Shown: positions 16,071 through 22,216 of the stretch, in pieces
How positions within the stretch are numbered: the first letter of the stretch is position 1
How the letters are laid out: every line of letters starts with the position of its first letter
IMG/VR virus record: IMGVR_UViG_3300044970_002471
Coordinates: 1-26,424 of that record
DNA from: a virus
Direction: 5' to 3' (one strand)
Length of the DNA stretch: 26,424 nucleotides
Made by a program: the position numbers and the translations under genes
The notes under the pieces: generated by a model
Databases searched by the model: none
Told to the model about the DNA's origin: nothing
The model's input: only the letters and a program-made list of their open reading frames with translations

Positions 16071-16742
16071 ATGCAATCTTATGGTTTAAATGAATTAGAT
16101 TTAAAATTATTAAAGTATATTGATTATAAAAATGGATTTTTTATAGAAGCTGGTGCTAATGATGGGATTTCACAATCAAATACCGCTTTGTATGAGTTTC
16201 ATTATGGTTGGAAAGGGTTATTGGTAGAACCAATTTATAACAAATATCTTGATTGTAAAAAAAATAGAAAAAATTCTATAGTTGAACATTGCGATCTTGT
16301 CGGTAAAAATTATAATAAAAAAACTATAAGAGGAAATTTTGATGAAACTGGATATGCTGAAAGTTTAACCGCATGTGTTTGTGATGATGGAGATTATAAT
16401 GATGATAGGTTGGTGGAACTTAAACAAAATTTAATTGAGAATAATCAATGGGCAAAGGATAATGGATACCATCCAATTGTTGAAGTGCCTGCGATTACTA
16501 TTGGAGAATTGCTAAAAAAACACAAAATAGAAAAAATAGACCTTTTTTCTTTGGATGTTGAAGGATATGAAATTTCAGCATTGAATGGACTTGACTTTTT
16601 GATAAATAGACCAAAGTATTTTTTGATTGAAATGACTTATGATGAAAGAAAAAAAGCAATTACAGAATATATGATGAGTAAAAATTATAAAATGGTCGAA
16701 TATTTTACACAAAACGATTGTTTGTGGATTGATGGTAAATGA
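16071..16742 (+). CDS. FkbM-family methyltransferase
   Basis: A 223-residue enzyme with FFIEAGANDGISQSNTALYE (motif I), GLLVEPIYNKYLDCKKNR (motif II) and IDLFSLDVEGYEISALNG (acidic motif). AAGGAG upstream at about 16059-16064 supports ATG 16071. The motif I and II wording closely follows that of the 10286-10924 protein, so these two are probable paralogues. The extra Asp-rich segment VCDDGDYNDDR is absent from the other. Role: O-methylation of a sugar, by family. Confidence 0.87.
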   Translation: MQSYGLNELDLKLLKYIDYKNGFFIEAGANDGISQSNTALYEFHYGWKGLLVEPIYNKYLDCKKNRKNSIVEHCDLVGKNYNKKTIRGNFDETGYAESLTACVCDDGDYNDDRLVELKQNLIENNQWAKDNGYHPIVEVPAITIGELLKKHKIEKIDLFSLDVEGYEISALNGLDFLINRPKYFLIEMTYDERKKAITEYMMSKNYKMVEYFTQNDCLWIDGK

Positions 16743-16748
16743 AATATT

Positions 16749-17435
16749 ATGATAAAATTGTGTGATAGTGTAAAAAATGGAAGACTTGCAAATAAATTAC
16801 TCCAGAATATTGGAATAAGTGTTCTTGCAAAGAAGTATAATTATTTTCCTGAATATCATGATATTGAGGAAAATAAATTAATTGGACTTAATTTATTTTA
16901 TGGTAAAGAAAAAAAATCAAACTTTGTTTGGTATGATGAGCATGAAAGTTTAAAAAAACTTTTAGATGGAGTAGATATAGATCATGGTATCATTTATCAT
17001 GGGTACTTTCAACAAAGGTATTTTTTATTAAATTGTAAAAAATATTTAGATGATGTAATTAAAAAAAAAGAAATAAAAAAATATAACAAAGTTTTTGTTC
17101 ATGTTAGACTTGGTGATCAGACACATACAAATCCCGGTATTTTATATTACGAAAAAATATTAGATTCCATTTCGTTTAGTGGTGGAATGATTTCTAGTGA
17201 TAGTTTAGAAAATCCAATGATAACAAATTTATCGGAAAAATATAATCTTAAAATTTTTAATTCTTCTCCGATAGATACTATAATTGTTGGATCTGAGTAT
17301 GAATATAGGGTTTTGAGTAATGGATCTTTTAGTTGGATGATTGGATATCTTGGAAATAATGACAAAGTTTTTTGTCCAACTACTTTGACTTATCATGGTG
17401 ATATGTTTGTTTATCCTGAATGGAATTATTTTTAG
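16749..17435 (+). CDS. GT11-like glycosyltransferase (fucosyltransferase superfamily)
   Basis: A 228-residue protein with the landmarks of GT11-like enzymes. NGRLANKLLQNIGIS (9-23) corresponds to the GxLGNQ-like opening, VFVHVRLGD (about 115-123) to the donor-binding HxRxGD, and LSNGSFSWMIGYLGNN (about 194-209) to the SNSSFSWW block. Length is shorter than the typical 270-300. It lies 6 bases after an FkbM gene, with no clear ribosome site. GT11 enzymes are alpha-1,2-fucosyltransferases, so a GDP-6-deoxyhexose donor is likely, and Gmd would then feed two transferases. Confidence 0.72.
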   Translation: MIKLCDSVKNGRLANKLLQNIGISVLAKKYNYFPEYHDIEENKLIGLNLFYGKEKKSNFVWYDEHESLKKLLDGVDIDHGIIYHGYFQQRYFLLNCKKYLDDVIKKKEIKKYNKVFVHVRLGDQTHTNPGILYYEKILDSISFSGGMISSDSLENPMITNLSEKYNLKIFNSSPIDTIIVGSEYEYRVLSNGSFSWMIGYLGNNDKVFCPTTLTYHGDMFVYPEWNYF

Positions 17436-17442
17436 AGGTAAA

Positions 17443-18336
17443 ATGAAAAGTTTAGTTACAGGTGCAGCAGGATTTATTGGTTCAACTCTTGTTGATGAAT
17501 TAATCAAACAGGGACACGAAGTTATTGCAATTGATAATGAGAGTGCAGAATCCAATGAAGAATTTTATTGGAATGATGAAGCACAAAATTATAAGTATGA
17601 TATTTGTGATTACGAAAAAACCAGGTCTCTTTATGATGGGATTGATTATGTATTTCATCTTGCTGCTGAGGCAAGGATTCAACCAGCAATTTTAAGTCCT
17701 ATTGAAGCAGTTAGTATTAATTGTGTAGGTACTGTTACAGTCCTTCAGTGTGCCAGAGAAGCAGGAGTAAAGAAAGTGATTTATTCTTCTACATCTTCTG
17801 GTTATGGATTTAATGAAAAACCAAATCACGAAAATCAACGAGATGATTGTTTAAATCCATATTCGGTATCTAAAGTTGCTGGAGAAAAACTCTGCAAAAT
17901 GTATAATGACTTATTCGGTCTTAAAACAATTTCCTTTAGGTATTTTAATGTTTATGGTGAAAGGCAACCTTTAAAAGGACAATATGCTCCAGTTATTGGT
18001 ATTTTCTTACGTCAACGAAAGGATGGTGAACCTCTTACTATTGTTGGGGATGGGGAACAACGTAGAGACTTTACACACGTATCTGATGTAGTTCAAGCAA
18101 ATATTCTTGCAGCAACAAAAGATATTGATGATGAATATTATGGTGAACTTTATAATGTAGGTAATGGTGTGAATTACTCAATTAATGAAATTGCAAATGT
18201 TATATCTGATAATCAAATAAATATTCCAGCAAGAATTGGAGAATCACGAATTACTCTTGCAAATAATGGAAAATTGAGAACCATTTTTGGATGGAGACCT
18301 CAAGTAAATTTAATGGATTGGATTAAAACTCAATGA
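17443..18336 (+). CDS. Nucleotide-sugar 4-epimerase (GalE/WbpP-like SDR)
   Basis: A 297-residue extended SDR: VTGAAGFIG (5-13) binds NAD, HLAAEARI follows beta 4, SSTSSGYG provides catalytic Ser/Thr, and NPYSVSKVAGE supplies the YxxxK pair. YFNVYGERQ and the GDGEQRRDFTHVSDVV block are typical of UDP-hexose and UDP-N-acetylhexosamine 4-epimerases. ATG 17443 has AGAGG at 17434-17438, favouring it over the longer reading from 17395. It is less AT-rich than adjacent transferases. Together with the 19037-19837 dehydrogenase it could give UDP-galacturonate or similar. Confidence 0.87.
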   Translation: MKSLVTGAAGFIGSTLVDELIKQGHEVIAIDNESAESNEEFYWNDEAQNYKYDICDYEKTRSLYDGIDYVFHLAAEARIQPAILSPIEAVSINCVGTVTVLQCAREAGVKKVIYSSTSSGYGFNEKPNHENQRDDCLNPYSVSKVAGEKLCKMYNDLFGLKTISFRYFNVYGERQPLKGQYAPVIGIFLRQRKDGEPLTIVGDGEQRRDFTHVSDVVQANILAATKDIDDEYYGELYNVGNGVNYSINEIANVISDNQINIPARIGESRITLANNGKLRTIFGWRPQVNLMDWIKTQ

Positions 18337-19037
18337 ATTTATTAATAGAATATTTTAGATCCCCTGATTATCAGAGGCATAGTGAATATCTTACTTGTAT
18401 TCACGAGAATTTGGAAAATGAGTACATTGATAAAGTTTATATTTTTATATCAGATGATGCAAAGTTAAATTTTCAATCTGATAAAATAGAAATTGTTCAA
18501 AGAGAAGAAAGGCCAACATATAAGGACCTTTTTGAATTTTGTAATGAAAATCTAAAAGATCAAATTTGTATTATTGCAAATGCTGATATTATTCTTGATG
18601 AAACTTTATCTGCAGTTAAAGAAACTAATTTAGATAATATTTTTGTTGCTTTAACACGATGGGAAGTATTTTGCCAAAATGGTGAGTGGTGTATTGCTCC
18701 ATTTGATAATTCTTCTTCCCAAGATGTTTGGGTGTTTACTACACCAATTAAAACAACTGAAGAAATGAATTTTACATTAGGAAAACCTGGATGTGATAAT
18801 AAAATTGCTAAATTGATGGCAGAACAAGGATATACATTAAAAAATCCAGGAAAACAAATAGTATGTGCTCACTATCATATTTCTGGACATAGAAATTATA
18901 ATAATGATGATAGAATTCCTGGTCCATATACTTGCTTAGTGCCAAATAATGATATTAATACAGAGACACAACTTATTGAAATTGATGGTTTTGATGAACA
19001 AGGAAGAGCATATATTATACAGAAGGAAAATTTATAA
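18333..19037 (+). CDS. Probable GT-A-fold glycosyltransferase of unnamed family
   Basis: A 234-residue soluble protein. Near the N-terminus, LIEYFRSPDYQRHSEYLTCI then VYIFISDD resembles the opening strand of a nucleotide-diphospho-sugar transferase. ICIIANADIILDETL (about 78-92) supplies a D at the DxD place, and TLGKPGCDNKIAKLM looks like the acceptor-side acidic motif (GxDN). HYHISGHRNY is a His-rich late block. It overlaps the epimerase gene by 4 bases. The family has no name I can give, and catalysis is not proven. Confidence 0.6.
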   Translation: MNLLIEYFRSPDYQRHSEYLTCIHENLENEYIDKVYIFISDDAKLNFQSDKIEIVQREERPTYKDLFEFCNENLKDQICIIANADIILDETLSAVKETNLDNIFVALTRWEVFCQNGEWCIAPFDNSSSQDVWVFTTPIKTTEEMNFTLGKPGCDNKIAKLMAEQGYTLKNPGKQIVCAHYHISGHRNYNNDDRIPGPYTCLVPNNDINTETQLIEIDGFDEQGRAYIIQKENL

Positions 19038-19837
19038 TGAAAATTGGAATAATTGGAAATGGATTTGTTGGTAATGCTATATACCAAAATCTAAAAAATA
19101 AGATTCAAAATTTATTTGTTTTTGATGTTGATGAAAAAAGATCTTTAAATTCTTATGATGAAACTATAAATTCAGATATTGTTTTTGTTTGTCTTCCAAC
19201 ACCAATGAAAAATAAAATGGGTGGAGGATGCAATTTATCTTATATTGAATCATTTTTTGAAGATCTTCCTAAAAATCTATCTGGGATTTTTGTTATAAAA
19301 TCTACTGTTCCTATTGGAACTACCAAAGCATTAAGTGAAAAAAGATTAGATTTAAAAATAATTCATAATCCAGAATTCTTAACTGCCAGAAATTCTGTAG
19401 AAGATTTTAATAATGCTGATAGAAATATTATTGGTGGAGAAAAAGAATCATCTCAAAAATTAGAAAATTTTTATTTAAACTATTTTCCTCATATCAAAAA
19501 TATTTTAGTTTCTTTTGAAGAATCTGAATCAATAAAATACTTTTCTAACACATATCTTTCAATGAAAGTCACTTATTTTAATTTAATGTTTGATTTATGT
19601 GACAAACTTGGAATTGATTTTGAGAAAGTTAGAAGTGGTGTTTGTTTGGATAAAAGGATTGGTGAATCTCATAGTTTGGTTCCAGGCATTGATGGAGACA
19701 GGGGATTTGGTGGAACTTGTTTTCCGAAAGATTTAAATGCTCTTAATGAAACTTTTAATGATAACGATTTGAATAGTTCTATATTTTCTGAGATTTGGAA
19801 TTATAACATTAAGATTAGAAAAAATATTGATTGGTGA
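19037..19837 (+). CDS. Short UDP-glucose/GDP-mannose dehydrogenase-type protein
   Basis: A 266-residue member of the nucleotide-sugar 6-dehydrogenase family. IGIIGNGFVGNAIY (3-16) binds NAD, VFVCLPTPM (about 50-58) and IKSTVPIGTT follow, and FGGTCFPKDLNAL (about 230-242) holds the catalytic Cys. Family members usually have 390-450 residues with a C-terminal nucleotide-sugar binding domain. That domain is missing, and a terminator begins 46 bases after the stop. It shares one base with the preceding gene. By family it oxidises UDP-glucose (or a relative) to the uronate. How it would bind the donor without the last domain is unclear. Confidence 0.78.
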   Translation: MKIGIIGNGFVGNAIYQNLKNKIQNLFVFDVDEKRSLNSYDETINSDIVFVCLPTPMKNKMGGGCNLSYIESFFEDLPKNLSGIFVIKSTVPIGTTKALSEKRLDLKIIHNPEFLTARNSVEDFNNADRNIIGGEKESSQKLENFYLNYFPHIKNILVSFEESESIKYFSNTYLSMKVTYFNLMFDLCDKLGIDFEKVRSGVCLDKRIGESHSLVPGIDGDRGFGGTCFPKDLNALNETFNDNDLNSSIFSEIWNYNIKIRKNIDW

Positions 19838-19882
19838 ATATAATTTAGCAAATCCTAACACAATTAGGTATAAATTACTACT

Positions 19883-19909
19883 AGAGGGGCTTGACCCCTC
19901 TTTATTTTT
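19883..19909 (+). terminator. Rho-independent terminator closing the glycan run
   Basis: AGAGGGG (19883-19889), loop CTTGA, CCCCTCT (19895-19901), then TTTATTTTT. The 7-bp GC-rich stem with a T-rich tail is a convincing terminator. It overlaps the following promoter: the -35 box begins in the loop. Confidence 0.82.
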
Positions 19910-19919
19910 GCTATATAAT
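19891..19919 (+). promoter_or_regulatory. Near-consensus sigma-70 promoter of the hli operon
   Basis: TTGACC (19891-19896), 17-base spacer, TATAAT (19914-19919, exact consensus). The predicted start near 19926 leaves about 20 bases before ATG 19947. It is the strongest host-type promoter in the window, overlapping the terminator by 19 bases, and should drive the HLI genes early in infection. Confidence 0.87.
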
Positions 19920-19946
19920 TCTGTAATGTTTCTTAACAAAACTTAT

Positions 19947-20156
19947 ATGACTGTAACCAAAAATGAATTTGGGCAAATGAATATGTGGGCAAAAGAACCT
20001 TCTATGTATATGACTAAGGAAGATCTTGAGCGTTATGGTATTGAACCTTATGCCGAAAAGGCGGAGAAAATGAATGGACGCTGGGCAATGGTCGGTTTTA
20101 TTGCTGCTATCATTTCTTATGTTGGCACTGGTAAACTCTTCTTCGGTATCTTCTGA
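19947..20156 (+). CDS. hli: High-light-inducible protein
   Basis: A 69-residue HLI (one-helix chlorophyll-binding) protein. AEKAEKMNGRWAMVGFIAAI (36-55) has the ExxNGRxAMxG chlorophyll-binding helix, and the end TGKLFFGIF is typical. HLIPs bind chlorophyll and carotenoid and protect photosystem II assembly; phage copies are thought to keep photosynthesis running during infection. ATG 19947 was chosen because the promoter start near 19926 makes the earlier ATG 19926 leaderless and because longer readings would run through the terminator. The N-terminal 30 residues are an extension relative to the second HLI gene at 20403. Its stop overlaps the next gene (TGATG). Confidence 0.95.
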   Translation: MTVTKNEFGQMNMWAKEPSMYMTKEDLERYGIEPYAEKAEKMNGRWAMVGFIAAIISYVGTGKLFFGIF

Positions 20157-20242
20157 TGACTGAATTAATTTTCACCATTACCTCAGTTGCATTTTTTGTG
20201 ACTTTGGGTTATGCTGTAGAGAAACTTGCCGAAACTTATTGA
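20156..20242 (+). CDS. Membrane microprotein in the hli operon (28 aa)
   Basis: A 28-residue protein: short acidic start (MTEL), one hydrophobic helix (IFTITSVAFFVTLGYAV) and an EKLAETY tail. It shares single bases with the stop before it and the start after it, as in a translationally coupled operon. It does not match the small photosystem or cytochrome b6f subunits I can recall. Its position between two HLI genes suggests a thylakoid or membrane role during infection. It is short enough that chance cannot be excluded. Confidence 0.5.
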   Translation: MTELIFTITSVAFFVTLGYAVEKLAETY

Positions 20243-20406
20243 TGAGTGCTAATATGCTTGGGCAACTTTCTGTTGCTCTTCAAGAACTGGTTGAATCTGG
20301 TGCCTGGAATAATAATGACAAACTTAAAGTCTGTATCGCAGGTACTCTACCAAAAGACAAATTTATTGTAATTCAAAACACTACTAAAAGAGGAGAAACA
20401 AAATGA
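20242..20406 (+). CDS. Small hypothetical protein in the hli operon (54 aa)
   Basis: A 54-residue soluble protein (MSANMLGQLS start). An N-terminal helix (VALQELVESG) is followed by strand-like DKLKVCIAGTLP and DKFIVIQNTTK. Its start shares one base with the stop before it, and its stop overlaps the second HLI gene by 4 bases. The purine-rich GAGGAG stretch near its end serves as the ribosome site of that gene. No family is recognised. Confidence 0.6.
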   Translation: MSANMLGQLSVALQELVESGAWNNNDKLKVCIAGTLPKDKFIVIQNTTKRGETK

Positions 20407-20522
20407 AATTCGGATGGACTGAACAAGCAGAATTGCTAAATGGAAGATTGGCAATGCTAGGATTTGTTGTTGCTGTAGGCACTTATCTCACTACCGGACA
20501 AATTATTCCTGGAATTTTTTGA
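20403..20522 (+). CDS. hli: High-light-inducible protein, short form
   Basis: A 39-residue minimal HLIP. EQAELLNGRLAMLGFVVAVG (7-26) is the chlorophyll-binding helix with the conserved Glu, Asn and Arg, and the end TGQIIPGIF is classic. It is shorter than the first HLIP and lacks its N-terminal extension. GAGG lies about 10 bases upstream of the ATG. A terminator follows after about 20 bases, so it is the last gene of the operon. Confidence 0.95.
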   Translation: MKFGWTEQAELLNGRLAMLGFVVAVGTYLTTGQIIPGIF

Positions 20523-20541
20523 TAATACTTAATATTTTTTT

Positions 20542-20574
20542 ACTCTGTTGCTAAATAAGCAGCAGAGTTTTTTT
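20542..20574 (+). terminator. Rho-independent terminator of the hli operon
   Basis: ACTCTGTTGCT (20542-20552), loop AAATA, AGCAGCAGAGT (20558-20568), an 11-bp stem with one G-T pair, then seven T. It separates early photosynthesis genes from the late and lysis genes that follow. Confidence 0.9.
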
Positions 20575-20579
20575 GTATT

Positions 20580-20744
20580 ATGCCACGAGGACAACTGACT
20601 AAAGATATTATCAAGTGTGAAGTTCTTAAAATAAAATCAAACCTGGATAAAGAGTGGATGGATAAATCTGGATATGACCCAAAATGGTTAGCACATCAAT
20701 ACCTAAATAAAGTTCTTGATAAAATAGAAGAGTATAGGTATTAA
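20580..20744 (+). CDS. Small basic hypothetical protein (54 aa)
   Basis: A 54-residue soluble protein (MPRGQLTKDI start) with charged, helix-forming segments: DIIKCEVLKIKSNLDKEWM and HQYLNKVLDKIEEYRY. Only five bases separate it from the T tract of the hli terminator, so its promoter is not obvious. A TAAATA element inside the terminator loop is one candidate. I recall similar short proteins from T4-like cyanophages, but no function. Confidence 0.65.
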   Translation: MPRGQLTKDIIKCEVLKIKSNLDKEWMDKSGYDPKWLAHQYLNKVLDKIEEYRY

Positions 20745-20756
20745 AATAAATAAATA
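20745..20756 (+). promoter_or_regulatory. Overlapping T4-type late promoter elements
   Basis: Two overlapping AATAAATA elements (20745-20752, 20749-20756) match the relaxed cyanophage late consensus NATAAATA. Transcription would begin near 20758-20762, about 20 bases before the peptidase start at 20783. This fits late expression of a lysis or virion-associated enzyme. Confidence 0.6.
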
Positions 20757-20782
20757 CCTTCAGTGTCTGTAAATATAAAAAA

Positions 20783-21454
20783 ATGACATTAGATCTTCAT
20801 AACTTTTTTAAGTATTATGATGATGGAAATTCGAATCATGTGGCAGCAGTGCAATGGTTAGAGGATAACCTTCCTGCTGAATTCATGGATGACTCAGAAA
20901 CAGAATGGATTGGAATCTTTAGAACTAAACCACCTACACCAGCAGTTCTTGATGTTCCATATTTTAATCAAGTAGATAATTATAGAGATGCACATAGAAC
21001 TTGTAACAGTTCATCATGTGCTATGTGTCTTGCTTTCCTCAAACCAGGAAGCATTAAAGGTGATGATGAATATGTTAAGAAAGTATTTGCGATTGGTGAC
21101 ACGACAGACCATGCGGTTCAGACAAAGGTTCTCGCAGGTTATGGTATTAAGTCTCACTTTAGTTATAATCTTTCTTTTGCTGACATTGATAAGAGCCTTG
21201 ATAGGGGAAAACCAGTTGTCATTGGAATTCTTCATCGTGGTTCTCTAACTTCCCCTACTGGTGGACACATGTGCGTAGTCATCGGTAAGACACCTGATGG
21301 TAAAGGATACTATGTAAATGATCCTTATGGTTCTCTAAACGATAACTATACTGGTCCAGTTACAAATGGTAAGAAGACCATTTATACCAAAGCAGTTCTT
21401 AAGCACCGTTGGGCACCTACCGGAGGGGACGGATGGGGTCGTATCTTTGATTGA
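20783..21454 (+). CDS. C39-like cysteine peptidase with shared N-terminal module
   Basis: A 223-residue protein. Residues 4-31 (DLHNFFKYYD, then AAVQWLEDNLP) form a module repeated in the endolysin at 22719. Residues 55-210 are a papain-like C39_2 domain: LDVPYFNQVDN (56-66), RTCNSSSCAM with the likely nucleophile Cys74 (C-x3-S, then A-M), GGHMCVVIG with His162, and YYVNDPYGS with the Asn/Asp pair 179-180. C39-like domains cut peptides or peptide cross-links. Its position beside a lysozyme, behind a late promoter, suggests a peptidoglycan endopeptidase or a virion maturation protease. No signal peptide is seen. No clear Shine-Dalgarno precedes the ATG. Confidence 0.8.
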   Translation: MTLDLHNFFKYYDDGNSNHVAAVQWLEDNLPAEFMDDSETEWIGIFRTKPPTPAVLDVPYFNQVDNYRDAHRTCNSSSCAMCLAFLKPGSIKGDDEYVKKVFAIGDTTDHAVQTKVLAGYGIKSHFSYNLSFADIDKSLDRGKPVVIGILHRGSLTSPTGGHMCVVIGKTPDGKGYYVNDPYGSLNDNYTGPVTNGKKTIYTKAVLKHRWAPTGGDGWGRIFD

Positions 21455-21499
21455 TAAATAATAATGCCTTAATTGGTTCGCATCTTTAAGGTAGAGGGG

Positions 21500-21519
21500 G
21501 GAGCAGAAATGCTCCTTTT
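21500..21519 (+). terminator. Rho-independent terminator after the C39-like peptidase gene
   Basis: GGAGCA (21500-21505), GAAA loop, TGCTCC (21510-21515), then TTTT and a CTTG tail. The stem is short (6 bp) but GC-rich with a stable tetraloop. It sits inside the loop of the larger inverted repeat 21471-21547. Confidence 0.72.
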
Positions 21520-21523
21520 CTTG

Positions 21524-21531
21524 TATAAATA
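21524..21531 (+). promoter_or_regulatory. T4-type late promoter of the homing endonuclease gene
   Basis: An exact TATAAATA. With T4 spacing the start is near 21537, inside the second arm of the inverted repeat and 22 bases before ATG 21559. It is directly behind a terminator, so late expression of the endonuclease should depend on it. Confidence 0.8.
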
Positions 21532-21558
21532 CTATTGCGAACCAATTTAAGAGTAGAA

Positions 21559-22194
21559 ATGGTAAATCCTAACAGGTTTTATACCTATGCCTATTTACGT
21601 GAGGATAGAACTCCTTATTACATAGGTAAGGGAGTAAGATATAGATTATTTGAAGGTAGTGGAAAACCTTGTCCTGTTCCAAAAGATAAAAATAGAATAA
21701 TCTTTCTCAAACAAAATCTTATAGAAGAGGAAGCATTTAAACACGAAACTTATATGATAAGTGTGTTCGGCAGAAAGATTGATGGTGGAATTCTTTTGAA
21801 TAAAACTTTTGGTGGTGAAGGTGCTTCTGGTAGAGTAGTCAAAGATTCCACCAGAGTAATTCTTAAAGAGAAATGTAGTGGGTGGAAACACACACCAGAA
21901 GCAATAGAAAAAATAAGACAAAGTTCTTTGAGTAGGATATATTCCCCAAAAAGTGAGGAAACAAAAAGAAAAATAAGTAATACTCTAAAAGGAAGAAAAT
22001 TATCAAAAGAGTTGGTAGATAAAAGAACTCAATCTGTCTGTAAAAATACTTATGTCATAATATCACCAGATGGGGTTAAATATAATACCAATAATTTAAA
22101 AGAATTCCAAAGACAAAATAATTTAAAACATCTTTATGATGTGGTTTCTGGTAAAAGGAAACAAGAGAAAGGTTGGACTGCTTTTAAAATATAA
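21559..22194 (+). CDS. GIY-YIG homing endonuclease
   Basis: A 211-residue free-standing homing endonuclease. The GIY-YIG domain spans 7-95: FYTYAYLRED (GIY position), PYYIGKG (19-25, YIG position), ETYMISVFG with the catalytic Glu63, and LLNKTFGGEGASG (79-91). Two NUMOD3-like DNA-binding repeats follow (HTPEAIEKIRQSS at 111-123; KSEETKRKISNTLKGRKLS at 131-149). A C-terminal helix-turn-helix-like block (YNTNNLKEFQRQNNL, 175-189; GKRKQEKGW) ends the protein. ATG 21559 was chosen over TTG 21535, because the latter lies upstream of the late transcript start. It separates the peptidase from the gene at 22217. Its stop overlaps another late promoter. It probably spreads by cutting a neighbouring site in endonuclease-free relatives. 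Confidence 0.92.
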   Translation: MVNPNRFYTYAYLREDRTPYYIGKGVRYRLFEGSGKPCPVPKDKNRIIFLKQNLIEEEAFKHETYMISVFGRKIDGGILLNKTFGGEGASGRVVKDSTRVILKEKCSGWKHTPEAIEKIRQSSLSRIYSPKSEETKRKISNTLKGRKLSKELVDKRTQSVCKNTYVIISPDGVKYNTNNLKEFQRQNNLKHLYDVVSGKRKQEKGWTAFKI

Positions 22195-22197
22195 ATA
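22190..22197 (+). promoter_or_regulatory. T4-type late promoter before the 22217 gene
   Basis: An exact TATAAATA spanning the stop codon of the endonuclease gene. The predicted start near 22203 lies 14 bases before ATG 22217. If the endonuclease gene is an insertion, this promoter belongs either to its 3' end or to the ancestral lysis genes. Confidence 0.75.
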
Positions 22198-22216
22198 ACT
22201 AAAAAGTATTTGTAAA

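Larger units (their letters stand above)
21471..21547 (+). promoter_or_regulatory. Inverted repeat likely hiding the homing-endonuclease ribosome site
   Basis: AATTGGTTCGCA (21471-21482) and TGCGAACCAATT (21536-21547) are perfect complements over 12 bases. Adding CTT (21468-21470) and AAG (21549-21551) past one bulged T gives 15 pairs. The second arm ends next to AAGAG, the probable ribosome site of the gene starting at 21559. The loop carries a terminator and a late promoter. A transcript from upstream could fold; a late transcript starting near 21537 could not. Confidence 0.7.

Noticed and set aside
1613-19837. Many TATAAAT-like matches inside glycan genes
   Set aside because: They lie within very AT-rich coding sequence, are mostly TATAAATG or TATAAATC, and are not placed before gene starts.
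19827-19946. Longer N-terminus for the first HLI protein
   Set aside because: It would have to be translated through the terminator and promoter at 19883-19919, and overlaps the dehydrogenase stop. The short form matches the HLI family.
20549-20557. TGCTAAATA in the hli terminator loop as a late promoter for the 20580 gene
   Set aside because: It has only six of eight bases of TATAAATA and lies inside a strong terminator, so it is not reported as a separate feature.
21453-21460. GATAAATA as a further late promoter
   Set aside because: It matches only the relaxed motif, overlaps the peptidase stop, and no gene follows before the terminator at 21500-21519. Kept only as a complication of the RNA-switch finding.
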